Shown here piece after piece: positions 10,500 to 22,886 of a stretch of DNA of 64,000 bases. The notes under the pieces were generated by a model. It did no database searches and was not told where the DNA came from. It was given only the letters and a program-made list of their open reading frames with translations. The stretch's first letter is position 1, and each line of letters begins with the position of its first letter. The position numbers were made by a program, and so were the translations under genes. Source of the stretch: Cynocephalus volans (lineage: Eukaryota > Chordata > Mammalia > Dermoptera > Cynocephalidae); assembly GCF_027409185.1 (NCBI RefSeq), contig NC_084462.1, positions 154,181,490-154,245,489 of the forward strand, read 5' to 3'.

Positions 10500-12060
10500 A
10501 TGCTGCTGTGAATAATTTCTAAATTGTCTCTGCGTCTTTATGTATCTCTTTCTCAAGATCCGAAATCCTGGACAAGAGAATCCAATAATTTCACATGGAT
10601 GGCATACATATGGCCTAGATGTAAGGGAAGTAGAGAAAGAAAGGATCTTTTCTCTTGAATTCTGGAGTGGAAGGCATGTCACAGTGGGGGATCACCCCCA
10701 AATATGAAGGGGGATTAGATGTTGGACCACAAAATAAGAACAAATGTCTATTAAAGGCAACCCTATATTTTGCCAAGAGGACTTTGTTTTTTCTATACTT
10801 GAGTGGCTCACCTACTCTAATACTGGTCAATACATTTTTCTTTAAATACAAAAATATGTCATCAAATTACATTTAAGTCCTGCTGACCTATGAGCTGTAT
10901 CTTTCTCCCATTAGTTGACAGAAATCACAAATCAAACTGCTTTAATCCATAAAAGAAATGTATTGGCTCACATAACTAAACAATCTGGGAAATTACAGTT
11001 TTAGCCATAGCTCAATTTAGGACTCAAATAATATATGTTCAGGAACTTGTTTCCTTCTCCACTTCTCAGCTTTGAGAAATGCACCCAATTTTTTTTTTCA
11101 ATTTATTTTTAACAAAGGTGTAAAAGCAATTCCATAGAGGAGGGATACCATTTACTGTATCCTAGAGGAAGGGTGGTGCTGAGACATTGGACAAAATATA
11201 GGCAAAAAACTAAACCTTAATCAGAACTTCACACCTTACACAAAAGTAAATTCAAAATGCATCGTAGATTTAAATAGAGAATGTAAAACTATAAAACTTT
11301 CAGAAGAAAACATACAGGAAAATCTTCAAGACCTAGACTAGGCAGAGTTCTTAAACATGACACCAAGAGTGCAATTCATAAGAGAGAAAATAGATACAAC
11401 TAGACCTCATAAAATTAATTTTTTGTCCTCTATGAAAAGGTACTAGAAAAGCCCATGTGGACTTGAGAGAATAAACCAAAAATATAGACCAAGGTTGTAT
11501 TCAACATAGGAATTCCGGCAGTATTCAAACATTGCCCCTTTGTTTTTACCGTTAAGGCTAAAACAATTATGTCATTTGCACCTGCAGACTGATGAACTCT
11601 TTTAAAACTCTATAGTAGGTACAGAAGTTTAAATAGATACCTTCTAAAGTATCTTCTCAGTGCATAGTTATTTTCTCTTTCACTGAAAACTGCCACACCA
11701 ACCCTTGACGTGGTCTCTGACCAATCATATTTATATAACATCAGCCTGATCCCAACTGGCACCCAGGGAATTTGGAATTGACATCCAAAAACAATGAGTA
11801 GAGTGGACATTTGCTACTGAAAGTGTGCCCAATGTCTAATTTCCTTCCTATGTTTGGAGAAATGAGCATTGTATGAATGTTGATGGGACATTTATCCAAT
11901 CAATGGGCTGACCAAGGACCATGAGTCCAGTGTAATGACAAAAAAAAAAAGAAAAAAAACTGTTTGGAATTCAGTATGGGACTTCCATTTCTAAGAGTAT
12001 ACCTGACTTGATATTCTAAATACCCCTATGTAGAAGAACATTTAGATGTTGGATAAACTA
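10500..12060. other. Intergenic, unassigned apart from an L1 piece
   Basis: A repeat-like AATGTATTGGCTCACATAAC phrase at 10958 and an L1 ORF2 piece at 11110-11500. Nothing else is supported. Confidence 0.55.
11110..11500 (+). mobile_element. L1 ORF2 fragment, sense
   Basis: Phrases such as ATGCATCGTAGATTTAAA and AAAACATACAGGAAAATCTT are typical of the ORF2 C-terminal region. No intact frame. Confidence 0.7.
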
Positions 12061-12076
12061 CAACAAATATATATTT

Positions 12077-12182
12077 TATTGTTGTTGTTTGTTTGTTTTG
12101 GCAGCTGGCTGGTACAGAGATCAAGCCTGGACTTTGGTGTTATCAGCACCAAGCTCTAACCCACTGAGCAAACCAGCAAGCT
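12077..12182 (-). mobile_element. tRNA-Ile-derived SINE, antisense
   Basis: GGCAGCTGGCTGGTACAGAG body; flanks ACAAATATATATTT at 12063-12076 and 12183-12196. Confidence 0.9.
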
Positions 12183-12837
12183 ACAAATATATATTTAAAT
12201 GCATTATTGAACTGACAGGAGGAATTCTCAGGTGTTAAAAAAAAAATGAAAAGGAAGCTAACCCCAAAGTGGTAAATTAGTAGGGAAGCCCTGGGGGCCA
12301 TCCTAGATTGTTGATGATTAATTACTGTGTAGAAGAATGGGAGACTAAGCATTGGGTAACAAAAGAGAGCCCTTAAAAAAGAGAGCCTGGAGTCTCAACA
12401 GGCTGAATCAAAAAGTGGGCTAGAGAAAAATTTGCCTGCCAGCAAAGGGAGGTAAAAAAGAAAACTGTCTCTGTGTGTGTGACTCCAGGTGGGCTATCCT
12501 ATAATAATTATGATAATAAGAGTCTCTTCTGAGAATTTGTTTTACTCTCATGAGCATCTGAGGTTTGAATTGAAGTGATCCCAGGCTGGTAGTGTATCTG
12601 GCGCAGAGCAAGTATAAATGCAAATCCTCTCTAGAGGAAAGCATCCCCAGCTAAACTCCCAAGTATTGTCACAGATAAACTTAGGCTAAATATGAACTGA
12701 CGAAAACTATTTCCCATGAATAAGAATCAGCAACGAGCAAGTTATTTTACCTCTGAGATTCTTAGTTATTATAATTACCAAATATCTAGATCAAAGCAAA
12801 ATAAAGTTTTTTAGTTCTTTTCAAAGAACTAAATTGG

Positions 12838-14208
12838 CTTCTGGTCAAGATGGCAGAATAGATGGTCACCAGCGTAACTCTCTCCCACAAATCAACCAAG
12901 TTACAACTGTAAAAAAGCAACAACAGCCAAGCTGAGGCTGCTAGAGCTCAGGGGAAGAGGAGGAGAGACGTACTGAGTGCATGAAGGCAGGAGAAGCCAC
13001 GATGAGAGAAAGAAAAAACTGCTCCGACCATTTCGTGCCACGGCTGCTTCCAGGCTGGAGCTGCTGAGCACACAGAGCAGGAGCCAGCAAAAGCCACAGC
13101 TGTGCCCTTCAGATGAGGTTGCTTGGAGGTGGCAGGGGAGAAGAGGGCCTTGGTGACCCCCAGGCCAGCAAGACCACCAACAGGGTTCCCATGGACCCAC
13201 GAAGGAGTGAGTAGCCACAACAAATGAAAAAAAGGAGCCACTCAGAAGCCAGTGAGTCATCACAAGGGACCAGTGCACAGCCCATCCCATGGGATGTGTT
13301 GGGAGCACAGGCAGTGGGGGAGATGGACCCAACAGGGGAACGCTGGGGCACAGCAAGGACAGCTGATTTGCCCCCCAATCAGCGCAGGACCACTCATAGG
13401 AGTCTCATCAGGTATATAGAACTGCAGGAGGTGCAGTTTGCTGAAAAGACTCAGTCCCAGACCAGAGTTTCTACACAACACAGGTGTACTAGATCTCACA
13501 AGAGCTGGAAGTACCTGTAAAGTCAACAATTAAAACCTGAGCTGCACAAAAAGCCTTCCCTAGGGAAGCAGCAGCAAAGCAACAATTTAGCTCAACCACA
13601 GAACTCAAGTGCTGGTCCCCACAGGACGTTCCCACATTTAGAAGTAAGCAAAGGACAACAAATTAGTTCCAGCATAGAGTTGGTAGGAACAGCAAATAAT
13701 CAAACACAGAACTGGAAGAGAAAACAAAATACCCACACATCAGAGACAAAGTTTGATATTAACTAATAAAGGTCTCACATCACCAAAGAACACCTATAAA
13801 ACCTAGAAGGACCAAAATTCCCCTGGGCTACTAATCCAGGGAGGAGGGACGGCTAGGGTCCTCAGCCATACCCCTGGACACCCTCAACCAGCCCAGCAAC
13901 GACCATCAAGCTACCACAGGAAGCTCCCTGGGCTCTCTGGAGCCAGGGCGGTGGGGGGCAAGGGCTTTAGCCACAGCCCCTTGACATCTGCACCCAGCCC
14001 AGCAATGACCAAGACACCACTGGAAGTTCCCTGGTGTCCCCTGCAGGAATGAGGGGAGTGCCACAGGCCTCAGCCCCACCCCTCCTCCTTCCTCCTTCTC
14101 TCACCCTATTTCCTTCCGTCTTCCCCTCTCCCCTCCCCCCAACTGCTCTGCAACATCATAGAATGTAAAAAATATTTATTAATAAATAAATAAACTTAAG
14201 AAAAAAAG
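12838..14208 (+). mobile_element. Shorter ORF-less relative of the 36-kb composite
   Basis: Begins GCTTCTGGTCAAGATGGCAG and aligns with the first ~0.8 kb of the 36129 element (both end the shared part near AAGTAAGCAAAGGACAA). Then it diverges to a different segment with about two GC-rich units of ~104 bp (from 13860, 13966 and 14068), a pyrimidine tract and an A-rich AATAAATAAATAAA end. A 7-bp flank TAAATTG (12831-12837 and 14209-14215) is a possible target duplication. No L1 protein frame is present. Confidence 0.65.
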
Positions 14209-14342
14209 TAAATTGTAAAGAATTTGTCATAAGCAGAGTTACACTCCGAGAAGAGATAAAGAACATTATCCAAGCAGAGGAAAAATGGTATCAGAGGGAA
14301 ATTTAGATTGACACAAAGGGATGAAGATTGCCAGAAAATATC

Positions 14343-14715
14343 TGCTATAATTTAAATGTTTGTGTCCCTTCCAAAATTCACATTGAAACTTGATCCCCAG
14401 TGCAGCAGTATTAAAGAGGTAGGGCCTTTAAAGAGGTGATTAGGCCATGAGGGCTCTGCCTCATATATGGGATTAGCAGACTTATCAAAAGGATGGAGGA
14501 AACTACCTAGGCCCCTTTCTGTCCTTCCACCATGTGAGGACAAAGCAACAAGGCACCATCTTGGAAGCAGAGACCAGGCCCTTACCAGACACTGAACCTG
14601 TCAGCACCTTGATCTGGGACTTCTGGCCTCTAGAATTATGAGAAGTAAATTTCTGTTCTTTATAAATTACCCAATCCCAGATATTTTGTTATAGCAACAA
14701 GAACAGACTAAGACA
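14343..14715 (+). mobile_element. MST-type MaLR solo LTR
   Basis: 373 bp, TGCTATAATTTAAATG to CAGACTAAGACA, with perfect 5-bp duplication ATATC (14338-14342 and 14716-14720). Confidence 0.9.
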
Positions 14716-15351
14716 ATATCTTTAAAAGGTAATTATCTGTTTAAAACAAACAAAAAAATAACAATGTATCATAGAGTTTATAACATATGTAAAATGTAGG
14801 CAAATAATAGCACAAAGGACAGGAGGGGAAATAGAAGTATGCATTGGTAAATTCCATATAAATGGTATTATATTTTTGTAGATACATTGTAATAAGTTAA
14901 AGATATATATTGTGAACCCCATCCTCCACTAAGAAACAAAAGAAAGATATATAGGAATAAACCAGTATTAGCAATGAAATTGTATAATAAAAAGTACTCA
15001 ATCCAAAATATGGCAAGAAAAGACATGAAAAGGAGTAAGGGACATGTAGGACAAGAAGAAAACAAATAGCAAGGTAATATATTTAAATTCAGCCATGCTG
15101 AAATTCACATTAAATGTAAATGGTCTGAACACTACAATGAAAAGGCAAAAATTGTCAGATTGGTTAAAAAAGCATACCATAAAAGAGTAATAAGGAAATA
15201 CTATTGATAATGTCAATAAATTCAACTACTTGCAAGAAATGTCCAAATACCTGGAAGGTACAAATTGCCAAATATCACCCAAGAAGAAACAGATAATTTG
15301 AATAACCCTATATCTATTAACTAAGTTGAATTTTAGTTAAAAACATTCCCA

Positions 15352-15451
15352 GGGGCTGGCTGGTTAGCTCAGTCCATTAGAGCACAGTGTTGTAACACCA
15401 GGGTCAAGAGTTCAGATCCCCATACTGGCTGGCCTCCAAAATGAAAAAAAA
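15352..15451 (+). mobile_element. tRNA-Ile-derived SINE
   Basis: GGGGCTGGCTGGTTAGCTCA to an A-rich tail; flanks AACATTCCCA and AACTTTCCCA. Inside the L1 relic. Confidence 0.88.
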
Positions 15452-15820
15452 CTTTCCCACAAAGACAGTTCCAAGACCAGGTGGCTTTGCTGGTGAATTC
15501 TACCAAACACTTAAGGAAGAAACAGTACCAATTCTACACAAATTCTTCCAGAAAATAGAAGAGGAGGAAATACTTCCCACCTCATCTTATAAGACCAGTT
15601 ATTACCCTGATATAGAAATCAGGCAGACATTTCAAGTAAAACTACAAACCAATATCCCTCATCCCTCATGTAGATAAACACAAAGTCCTTAAAAATTTTT
15701 TGCAAATGAAATTCAGGAATATGTAAGAATAATTCATTTTGACCAAGTGGTCTGTAACCCAGGAATGTAAGAATTGCATAATATTTAAACATCAAACAAT
15801 GTAAGTCATCACATTGGCCT

Positions 15821-15912
15821 GAATAGTTAGCTCAGTCAGTTAGAGCACAGCCTTATGACACCAATATTATGGGTTCTAATCCCAGTACTGGCCAGCTTCC
15901 AAAATAAATAAG
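15821..15912 (+). mobile_element. tRNA-Ile-derived SINE
   Basis: AGTTAGCTCAGTCAGTTAGA ... CCCAGTACTGGCCAGCTTCC, with a short AAATAAATAAG tail. Confidence 0.85.
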
Positions 15913-16192
15913 ACAAAAAAGAAAAAGCTGCTAGAACTAATAAGTGAGTTGATAAGTTCACAAAATCAACAATCTATACAAAGGTGAATTGTATTTCTAC
16001 ATACTTGCAACAATCAGAAATTGAAATTTAAAAATCAATTCTATTTATAACAACATCAAAAATATGAAATACCCAGGGATTCCTTTAACAAAGTATGTAA
16101 GACTTGTGCTCTAAAAATTACAAAACTCTGTTGAGAGAAATTCTAAAAGACCAAAATAGAGCAGTATACCATGTTCGTGGATCAGAAAACTC

Positions 16193-16291
16193 AATTTCTT
16201 TTTTTTTCACGGCTAGCCAGTCTGGGGATCCGAAGCCTTGACCTTGGTCTTCTAACACTGCACTCTAACCAACTGAGCTAACCAGACAGCC
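16193..16291 (-). mobile_element. tRNA-Ile-derived SINE, antisense
   Basis: T run then GGCTAGCCAGTCTGGGGATC; flanks CAGAAAACTC on both sides. Inside the L1 relic. Confidence 0.9.
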
Positions 16292-16679
16292 CAGAAAACT
16301 CGATATTTTTAAGCTGTCAATTATACCCATATTGATCTCTAGATTCAATGCAATACTAAACAGCATCCCAGCATGTCCTGTAAACATTGACAAGCTGATT
16401 CTAAAATCTGTGTGGAATACCCAAAACAATTTATTAAAGATGAGAAAAGTTACTTACATTACCTCATTTCCAGACTTATTGTAAAGCTATAGTAATCAAT
16501 ACAGTGTAGTAATTATGTAAGGTTAGACATATAGATCAGTGGAACTTAATACGTAGCCCAGAAATAAACCCGCACATATATGGTCAATTGGTTTTCCTAT
16601 AAGGTACCAAGAAAACTCAATAGGAAAAGTTTTTTTGACAATTTTTGCTAGAACAATTGGACATTCATATGTTTAGTAG

Positions 16680-17225
16680 ATATGATCATCTTAACATACA
16701 ACTTTATTTCTCCATACATTATTCTGCTTTACATGTAATTCAGCAAACTTGTTTCACCATTCCTTTCCTATCTGACTGTAAATCTGTTTTCAAATGGTCT
16801 TTGAACCATCTTCACCATCCTACTAGTTCTATTGAGTTAAACAAATCTTTGACACATCTTCTATATTTGTTGGTACTGGTCATGTTTTTAACCTTTTGAA
16901 ATATATACTTTGATACCTCTTAGTAGAAAGTTTAAGTTTATAGCCATAAATTAGTTCCTATGTTCATGATCTTCACAAAAAGACTACAGTAAATGATGGT
17001 GTATAGAAGAACTGAAATTTAGTAGCTTTACATTTAGGGATCACTTAAAAACTAGTATTGAAAAATGGTTATTGTTACAGCCAAGAATTGGGAATTGTAT
17101 CCCATTATAGTTTTCATCCTCTCAAAACAACTATAAAGGGCTCGTATATTTGGATCATAAATTCAATAAAATGTTTGAAATTTCTTTCTAACTCCACAAT
17201 CTATAATAAGAGGGGATAAGAACTG
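16680..17225. other. Intergenic, nothing recognised
   Basis: An 84-codon frame at 16645-16899 starts inside the L1 relic, is AT-driven and has no known motif. No other feature seen. Confidence 0.5.
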
Positions 17226-17229
17226 AAGC

Positions 17230-17510
17230 CATTTTAAAATTTCCTTTTATTTTGTTCGAGGTGTAAAATATACACAGTTAAGTGCAATAATCCTAAGTAT
17301 ACAGCTCAGTGATAGAGAAGGAGAGAGAGATAGCAATAGACAGACAGTCCCCATGTAATTTCCACCCAAATCAAGATATAGAGTATTTCCAGCACCCCAG
17401 AAGGCTCTCTCTTGCCCCTTCCTAGTTAATACCCCACAGCCACTATTATCACTTCTGTTGCCATAGATTAGTTTGTCTAGAACACAAATCATGTTCAACA
17501 GATCATTATA
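17230..17510 (-). mobile_element. L1M 3'UTR, antisense
   Basis: Matches the antisense L1 end type (AGGTGTAAAATATACACAGT at 17260 and a CACCCAAATCAAGATATAGA phrase at 17363). Confidence 0.55.
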
Positions 17511-17554
17511 AAAATCAAACGATGAGAAAAAATGGGACTACCAATCTCCAACTC

Positions 17555-17760
17555 ACTGATACATTCACAATACCTATGTTAGTGTTTCTTACAGTAAGGT
17601 CTTCAAAGCACCCAAATGAGAATCATCTGGGGCCACTTCTTAAAAATGCAGATTCCTAAACCCCACTCAGATCTACTGAATTATAATCTCTGAGGGTGGA
17701 GTAAAGAAAAATCTCCCTGTTTAACAAATACCGCAGTGATTATTATGCACATTAAAATTT
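17555..17760 (+). mobile_element. MER5A-like hAT element
   Basis: AATGCAGATTCCTAAACCCC and ACTGAATTATAATCTCTGAG are hallmarks of MER5A. A further piece of the same type lies at 18130-18230 beyond two SINEs. Confidence 0.7.
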
Positions 17761-17865
17761 GTAAATAGAACTGGGGGGGGGAAAGAGAAACAAAACAAAA
17801 GAACTGCCTCTAAGTAGTTGAAATGCATAGTGGTATTCAACCCTGATTACACTTTTAAATTATCT

Positions 17866-17950
17866 AGGGCTGGCCAGTTAGCTCAGCTGGTTAGAGTGCA
17901 GTGTTATAACACATCGTCAAGGGTTCTGAACCCCATTCCAAAAAAAAAAA
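17866..17950 (+). mobile_element. tRNA-Ile-derived SINE
   Basis: AGGGCTGGCCAGTTAGCTCA; the 3' end of the body is shortened before the A tail. Confidence 0.87.
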
Positions 17951-17985
17951 GGTTTTTGAAGATTTTTTTAAAACATACAGATATC

Positions 17986-18119
17986 TGGGCCGAGCCTGTG
18001 GCGCACTCGGGAGAGTGTGACGCTCCCGCCGCGGGTTTGGATCCTATACAGGAATGGCCGGTGCACTCACTGGCTGAGTGCCGGTCACGAAAAAGACCAA
18101 AAAAATAATAATAATAATA
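17986..18119 (+). mobile_element. tRNA-derived SINE, GCCGAGCCCGTGGCGC subfamily
   Basis: GGGCCGAGCCTGTGGCGCAC first unit, short second unit ending GAGTGCCGGTCACG, then an A/AAT tail. Flanks ATACAGATATC on both sides. Lacks the GCGCTGGGAGCGCAGC insert of its relatives at 27291 and 53304. Confidence 0.9.
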
Positions 18120-18545
18120 ATACAGATATCCAGGCTCTACTAGAGATTCTGATTTATTGGGCCTGGCATCCATTTTTTGTTTTGTTTTCTCAGAGTTTCC
18201 CAGGTGATTCCAACATGCAACTAAGAGTGGAAAAGCCTAGAACTAAATCAATAAGAGATGAGCTGAAGAGCCTCAAACAGTCTTTCCCTTGTCATATATA
18301 ATTGACAGTAAAATGAATCTCTTAGGGGATATTAGGGCCAAATTCTCCAGGATGCCTGCTAAAATATATCAAACAGGTGTAGTTTATCATATTATTTAGC
18401 TCTTACTTTGGAAAACATAGAAAACAGCCCCTAGGGAATGGTTGTAGAATAAATATATTTGGATGGATTTGGGGGAGAGGCTGACTTATAGTAATTATAG
18501 TATTTTGGAGCAGGAAGGAGCCTCAGAGATCATTTTATCTTTATG

Positions 18546-19531
18546 AAGGATCAGCAACCTACATGCCACCTGTTTTTATATGGCCTGCAAACTAAGAATA
18601 GTTTTTACATTTTTAAATGGTTGGAAGAGCTGCTCTCAGTCATTATCAAGCACTGAATAGTTTTGGAAATTAGCTTTTGCTGCAGACTTGTAATGTTTCT
18701 TAAGTAATTCAACCTAAAATTACACAGCAAAACAGTCTTGTAAATACGTGATATCTTTACTGCAGTTTTCTGATCGCAATGACAATGTTATTTCAATAAC
18801 AAGTAACGTCAAGTTGCTTGATAGATTTCCCATGCTGTCAAAAGTTAACACAAGAAGCAAGATCTCCATTCCCACACAGATTTGCTGTGGATATGTTTTA
18901 TGAGCCCAAACTTCAGTTCCAGCAACACCTTTCAGGCTTCAATGCAAGAGCAAAGGAAATTTCTATATTTCAAAATCCATTTAATTTTTCCATAGATGAG
19001 CTTCCACCTAACCTTCCATTGGAAATGATTAAGAATCATTGTTATTAGCAATGTAATAACATGGTAAACAACTAATATCAAGAAAAGAAATTATTAGTGT
19101 TTTACAAATGCCTTCCAAGTGCTGAATATGCTCCTTGAAAATCATATGCTTGTGGGTTAAAATAAGTATTTGGAAGTATCGATCTGTGTTAAAAGACATT
19201 TTCAAAGATAAAGTACATAAAATATTATTACTAATCAGCATTTGCAATAGATTTTGATAATGGGAACATAACTTTCAACACCCAATTGAGCAAGAACATT
19301 ATAACCCTCCCCCCAAAAAATTCTATTTTCCTATTAGTAGACCTGTATTACAAAAAATTGTACTGAATTATTACTATATTGAATTCTGTCAATAATAAAA
19401 TTTACAAAAATGTTATTTCCTTATTATTATTGGTATATAAGCACCTACACAATATCCTTGGATTTGCTTCTTGACTGACAAAGCCTAAAATATTTATCTA
19501 GCCCTTTACGGAAAAAGTTTGCTGACCCCTA
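18546..19531 (+). mobile_element. Charlie-type hAT DNA transposon, deletion derivative
   Basis: Left end GGATCAGCAACC and right end GTTTGCTGACCCCT are imperfect inverted repeats. The TGGCCTGCAAACTAAGAATA phrase near 18583 is typical of the family. A frame at 18818-19048 matches the end of a hAT transposase (FNARAKEISIFQNPFN...), with stops after. The flanks ATCTTTAT and ATCTATAC may be a worn 8-bp duplication. About 1 kb remains of a ~3-kb parent. Confidence 0.75.
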
Positions 19532-19579
19532 ATCTATACCAGAGCAGCTAAGGAAAGCTAAAAAGAAGCAGTGATTCTA

Positions 19580-20150
19580 AGCTGTGACCTAAAGGATAAA
19601 TTGAGTTATCCAGGGTAGGCAGAGTAGAAGATAATGTTCCAGGAGGATGGGAATAGCATGACTGAAAGCCCAAGATAAGAGTGCAAGAGCATTCTGGGAA
19701 CAGGAAGTAGTTCCCTATGGAATATAGAGTATGTGGTAGGAGTGGAGTGAGAAACTGGGCAGGAGTGGGTGGCAAAAGATAAAGCTGGGAGGTAAATAAT
19801 GGTCAGATCATGATGGACCTTATAAACCACATTGTCAATTCTCCATGGCTCACTCAGGAGAGTGCGGTGCTGATAACACCAAGGCTACGGGTTCAGATCC
19901 CTATATAGGGATGGCCGGTTGCTCACTGCGGAGAGCGTGTTGCTGACAACACCAAGTCAAGGGTTGAGATCCCCTTACCAGTCATCTTAAAAAAAAAAAA
20001 AAAAAAAAAAAGTTTGCATTTAATACTGAAGGAAACGGGCAGGTTTGTAAGGGTTTGGAGAGGAGAGAGAGAATAAGGTATAATGCCAGGATAATGGCTT
20101 AGAAATTGGGTAGGGTGAAGACCTTACTGGGATGGGGAACAAAGGAGGAG
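19580..20150. repeat. Old mammalian interspersed repeat, opposite orientation, cut by a SINE dimer
   Basis: The GAGGTAAATAATGGTCAGAT...GACCTTATAAACC region resembles the complement of the repeat at 46262. A possible continuation lies at 25090-25640, beyond the L1 block. Confidence 0.45.
19842..20011 (+). mobile_element. Dimeric tRNA-Ile SINE
   Basis: Two tRNA-like units joined at TATATAGGGATGGCCGG, ending CAGTCATCTT and a long A run. The 5' end looks slightly shortened. Confidence 0.88.
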
Positions 20151-20994
20151 AAAACAGGGGAAGTTAGTGAAAATGACAGAGTAGTAACATCAAGAATCTG
20201 TCTCCTCACAAAAGTAATGAATAAATTGGCAGAAACTGACAGAATGATCATTTCTCAGAACTCTGGATGCTAATCAAAGACTTTCCAAAGCCAAGAGGAT
20301 GCTTAATCAAGAAAAAACAGCTGACATTGATAGAAGAGCTTTGTGCATTTTAACTTACATGGAACCATCCCCTGTTCCCCAGCACAGCAGTGACCTTGAA
20401 GACAGCTTGCATTTGTAATAACAGTAGCCAGTACCAGAGGGAGCAGAATAGACTTTACACTCAAAGAATCACAGTTGTTTATTTTGGTCTGTCTCATGGC
20501 TCTCCCAAAGAACTGACTCAAAGGGCATGCCTTTATATCACCTAACTCAGAACTCTCTCAAGGCTGAGGCAGCTACCAAGGAAGCATTTGTTCAGATTTT
20601 AAAAAACATTCAAAGGTAAATGTGTTAGTTGTTGGCACCTGGGGCAAGGAATAAAAAGTTGCAACAAGCAATAGACTAACCAAAATGCTTGGGAGGAAAG
20701 GCTGGGAAATTAAGAGACTATGGGGAATAAGGGCTTTGAAAAGTTCCCACATCTTTTGTGGCTTTCTGGGCATTTAGTGAAATCTCTACCAGATTGCTAA
20801 TTGACACAGTAAGCTAAAAAAACAGACTTCAGTGGCAACAGATGACAAAAAATAAAGAATTTACAAAATTAGTTCAGAAAAGTCACTAAAGAACAAATAG
20901 ACAAAAATCACAAGCAGCAAACATAAACCCTGAGTAGAGGAGAAAATCTTATTTCCAGAGTTGCTGTATTATAATATTTAAAATGTCCAGTTTA

Positions 20995-21117
20995 AGCTGG
21001 ATGGTTAGCCCAGTTGGTAGAGCATGGTGTCGATAACACTAAGGTCAAGGGTTTGGATCCCAGTATCAACCAGCCACCAAAAAAGAGAAAAAAAAGAAAA
21101 GAAAAGAAAAGGAAGAA
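20995..21117 (+). mobile_element. tRNA-Ile-derived SINE
   Basis: AGCTGGATGGTTAGCCCAGT body with a GAAAA-rich tail. Confidence 0.85.
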
Positions 21118-21214
21118 ACAAGAAAGTATGATCCATTTATACAGAGAAAAAAGCAGTTAATAAAAACTGCCCCTGAAGAGACCCAGACAATGAACTTACT
21201 AGACAAAGACTTTA

Positions 21215-21308
21215 TTTTTTATTAATTTATTTATTTATTTGGCATCTGGCTGGTACAGGGATCAAACCCTGGACTTTAGTGTTATCTGCACCATGCTCTA
21301 ACCAACTG
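21215..21308 (-). mobile_element. tRNA-Ile-derived SINE, antisense
   Basis: Flanked by perfect 15-bp repeats TAGACAAAGACTTTA (21200-21214 and 21309-21323). Body GGCATCTGGCTGGTACAGGG; its 5' tRNA end is cut short. Confidence 0.92.
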
Positions 21309-21490
21309 TAGACAAAGACTTTAAATGAACTGTTTTAAATATGCTCAACAAGCTAGAGGAAACTATGAACAAAGAACTAAAGGAAACCAGAAGAATGATG
21401 TCTCCAGATAAAGAATATCAGTAAGAAGATAGAAATTATAAAAAGGAATTGGAGTTAAAAAGTACAATAACTCATATAAAAAGTTCACTG

Positions 21491-21593
21491 GGGGGGCTGG
21501 CTAGTTAGCTCACTTGGGAGAGCGTGGTGCTGATAGCACCAAGGTCGAGCACTCAGATCCCTATGCTGGCCAACCACTAAAAAAAAAAAAAAA
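21491..21593 (+). mobile_element. tRNA-Ile-derived SINE
   Basis: GGGCTGGCTAGTTAGCTCAC to an A tail; flanks GTTCACT. Confidence 0.87.
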
Positions 21594-21740
21594 TGTTCAC
21601 TAGAGAAGTTCAGCAGCATATTTAAGCAGGCAGGAGAAAGAATCAGTGAACTTCAATATAGGACAATGGAGACCTTCCAGTCTGTAGAACAGAAAGAAAA
21701 ATAAGCAGAGCCTGAAACCTATGGGATACCATCAGGTATA

Positions 21741-22092
21741 CTACTATGGTCTAAATAGGTATGTTCTCCCAAAATTCATATGTTGAAACCTAATCGCCAA
21801 TGCAATATTATATGGTCAGGCCCTTAGGGGGTGATTAGGTCATGATGGCAGAGCCATCATAGATAGTATTAATGCCCTTATAAAAGAGGCTTGAGGGTGC
21901 TTGTTCACCCCTTCTGCCATATGAAGACGCAACAAGGAGACACCATGTGTAAGGAGCAGGCCCTCACCAGACGCTGAATCTGCTGATGCCTTGATCTTAG
22001 ACTTTCCAGTTCCAGAATTGTGAGCAATAAATTTCTGTTGTTTATAAATTACCCAGGTATTTTGTTATAGCAGTTCAAATGGATTGAGACAT
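21741..22092 (+). mobile_element. MST/MLT1-type MaLR LTR
   Basis: CCAAAATTCATATGTTGAAA, CCTTATAAAAGAGGC and the terminal TTTTGTTATAGCAG phrase. Inserted in the L1M/HAL1 region. Confidence 0.85.
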
Positions 22093-22886
22093 GTACAAAC
22101 ATATGCATAGTGGAAGTCACAGAAGGAGATGAGAGAGTAATAAGCAAAAAGAATATGTGAAGAAATAATGGCTGAAAACTTCAAAATTTGATGAACAACA
22201 TCAATCTACACGTCCAAGAAGCTCAACAAATTCCAAGTAGAATAAACTCAAAGATATCCACACTGAGACACATTATAACTAACCTATCAAAGGCCAAAGA
22301 CAAAGAGATAATCTTAAACACAGCCAGAGAGAAGCAGCTTGTAATGTATGACCAAGCCTCAATAAGATCATTAGCTGATTTTTCATCAGAAACCATGGAG
22401 GCAAGCAGGCAGTGGGATGACATGTTTTAAGTGCTGAAAATTAAAACTGTCAACCAAGAATTCTATTTCTGGCAAAACTATCCTTCAAAAATGAAGGAAA
22501 ATAAAGATATTCCAGACAAGCAAAAACTGAAAGACTTTTGTCACTAGTAATACTACCCTACAAAAAAACACTAAGGGGAGTCCTCAGGCTGCGATTAAAG
22601 GACACTAAACAGTAACTTGAATCCACATGAACAAATAAAGAACACTGGCTAAATAAAAACTAACTACATAGGTAAGTATAAAAGTAAGTATTAATGTATT
22701 TTTTTGGTTTGTAAATCCTCATTTTTCCTATATGATTAAAGACAACTTAATAAAACATTAAGTATAAATATGTTGATGGGTATACAATGTATGAAAACAT
22801 AATTTGTGACAATAACAGTATAAGTGAGGAGGAACAGAGTTATACAGGAACAAAGGTTTTGACGCTATTGAAACTAAGCCCAGAAT

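Larger units (their letters stand above)
15000..16680 (+). mobile_element. L1 ORF2 relic, sense, cut by three SINEs
   Basis: Fragments of L1 ORF2 in order: a TTAAATGTAAATGG segment at 15108, the RT-region GGTGAATTCTACCAAACA at 15493, and later ORF2 parts to about 16670. Many stops and indels. SINEs lie at 15352, 15821 and 16193. An internal open frame at 15441-15677 is part of this relic. Confidence 0.8.

Noticed and set aside
12901-13529. Overlapping 90-150-codon frames on both strands
   Set aside because: They fall in the L1-like 5' head of the composite element and are not conserved in frame with the 36-kb copy.
18818-19048. 76-codon frame as a small host gene
   Set aside because: It is the end of a hAT transposase inside a transposon with both ends visible.
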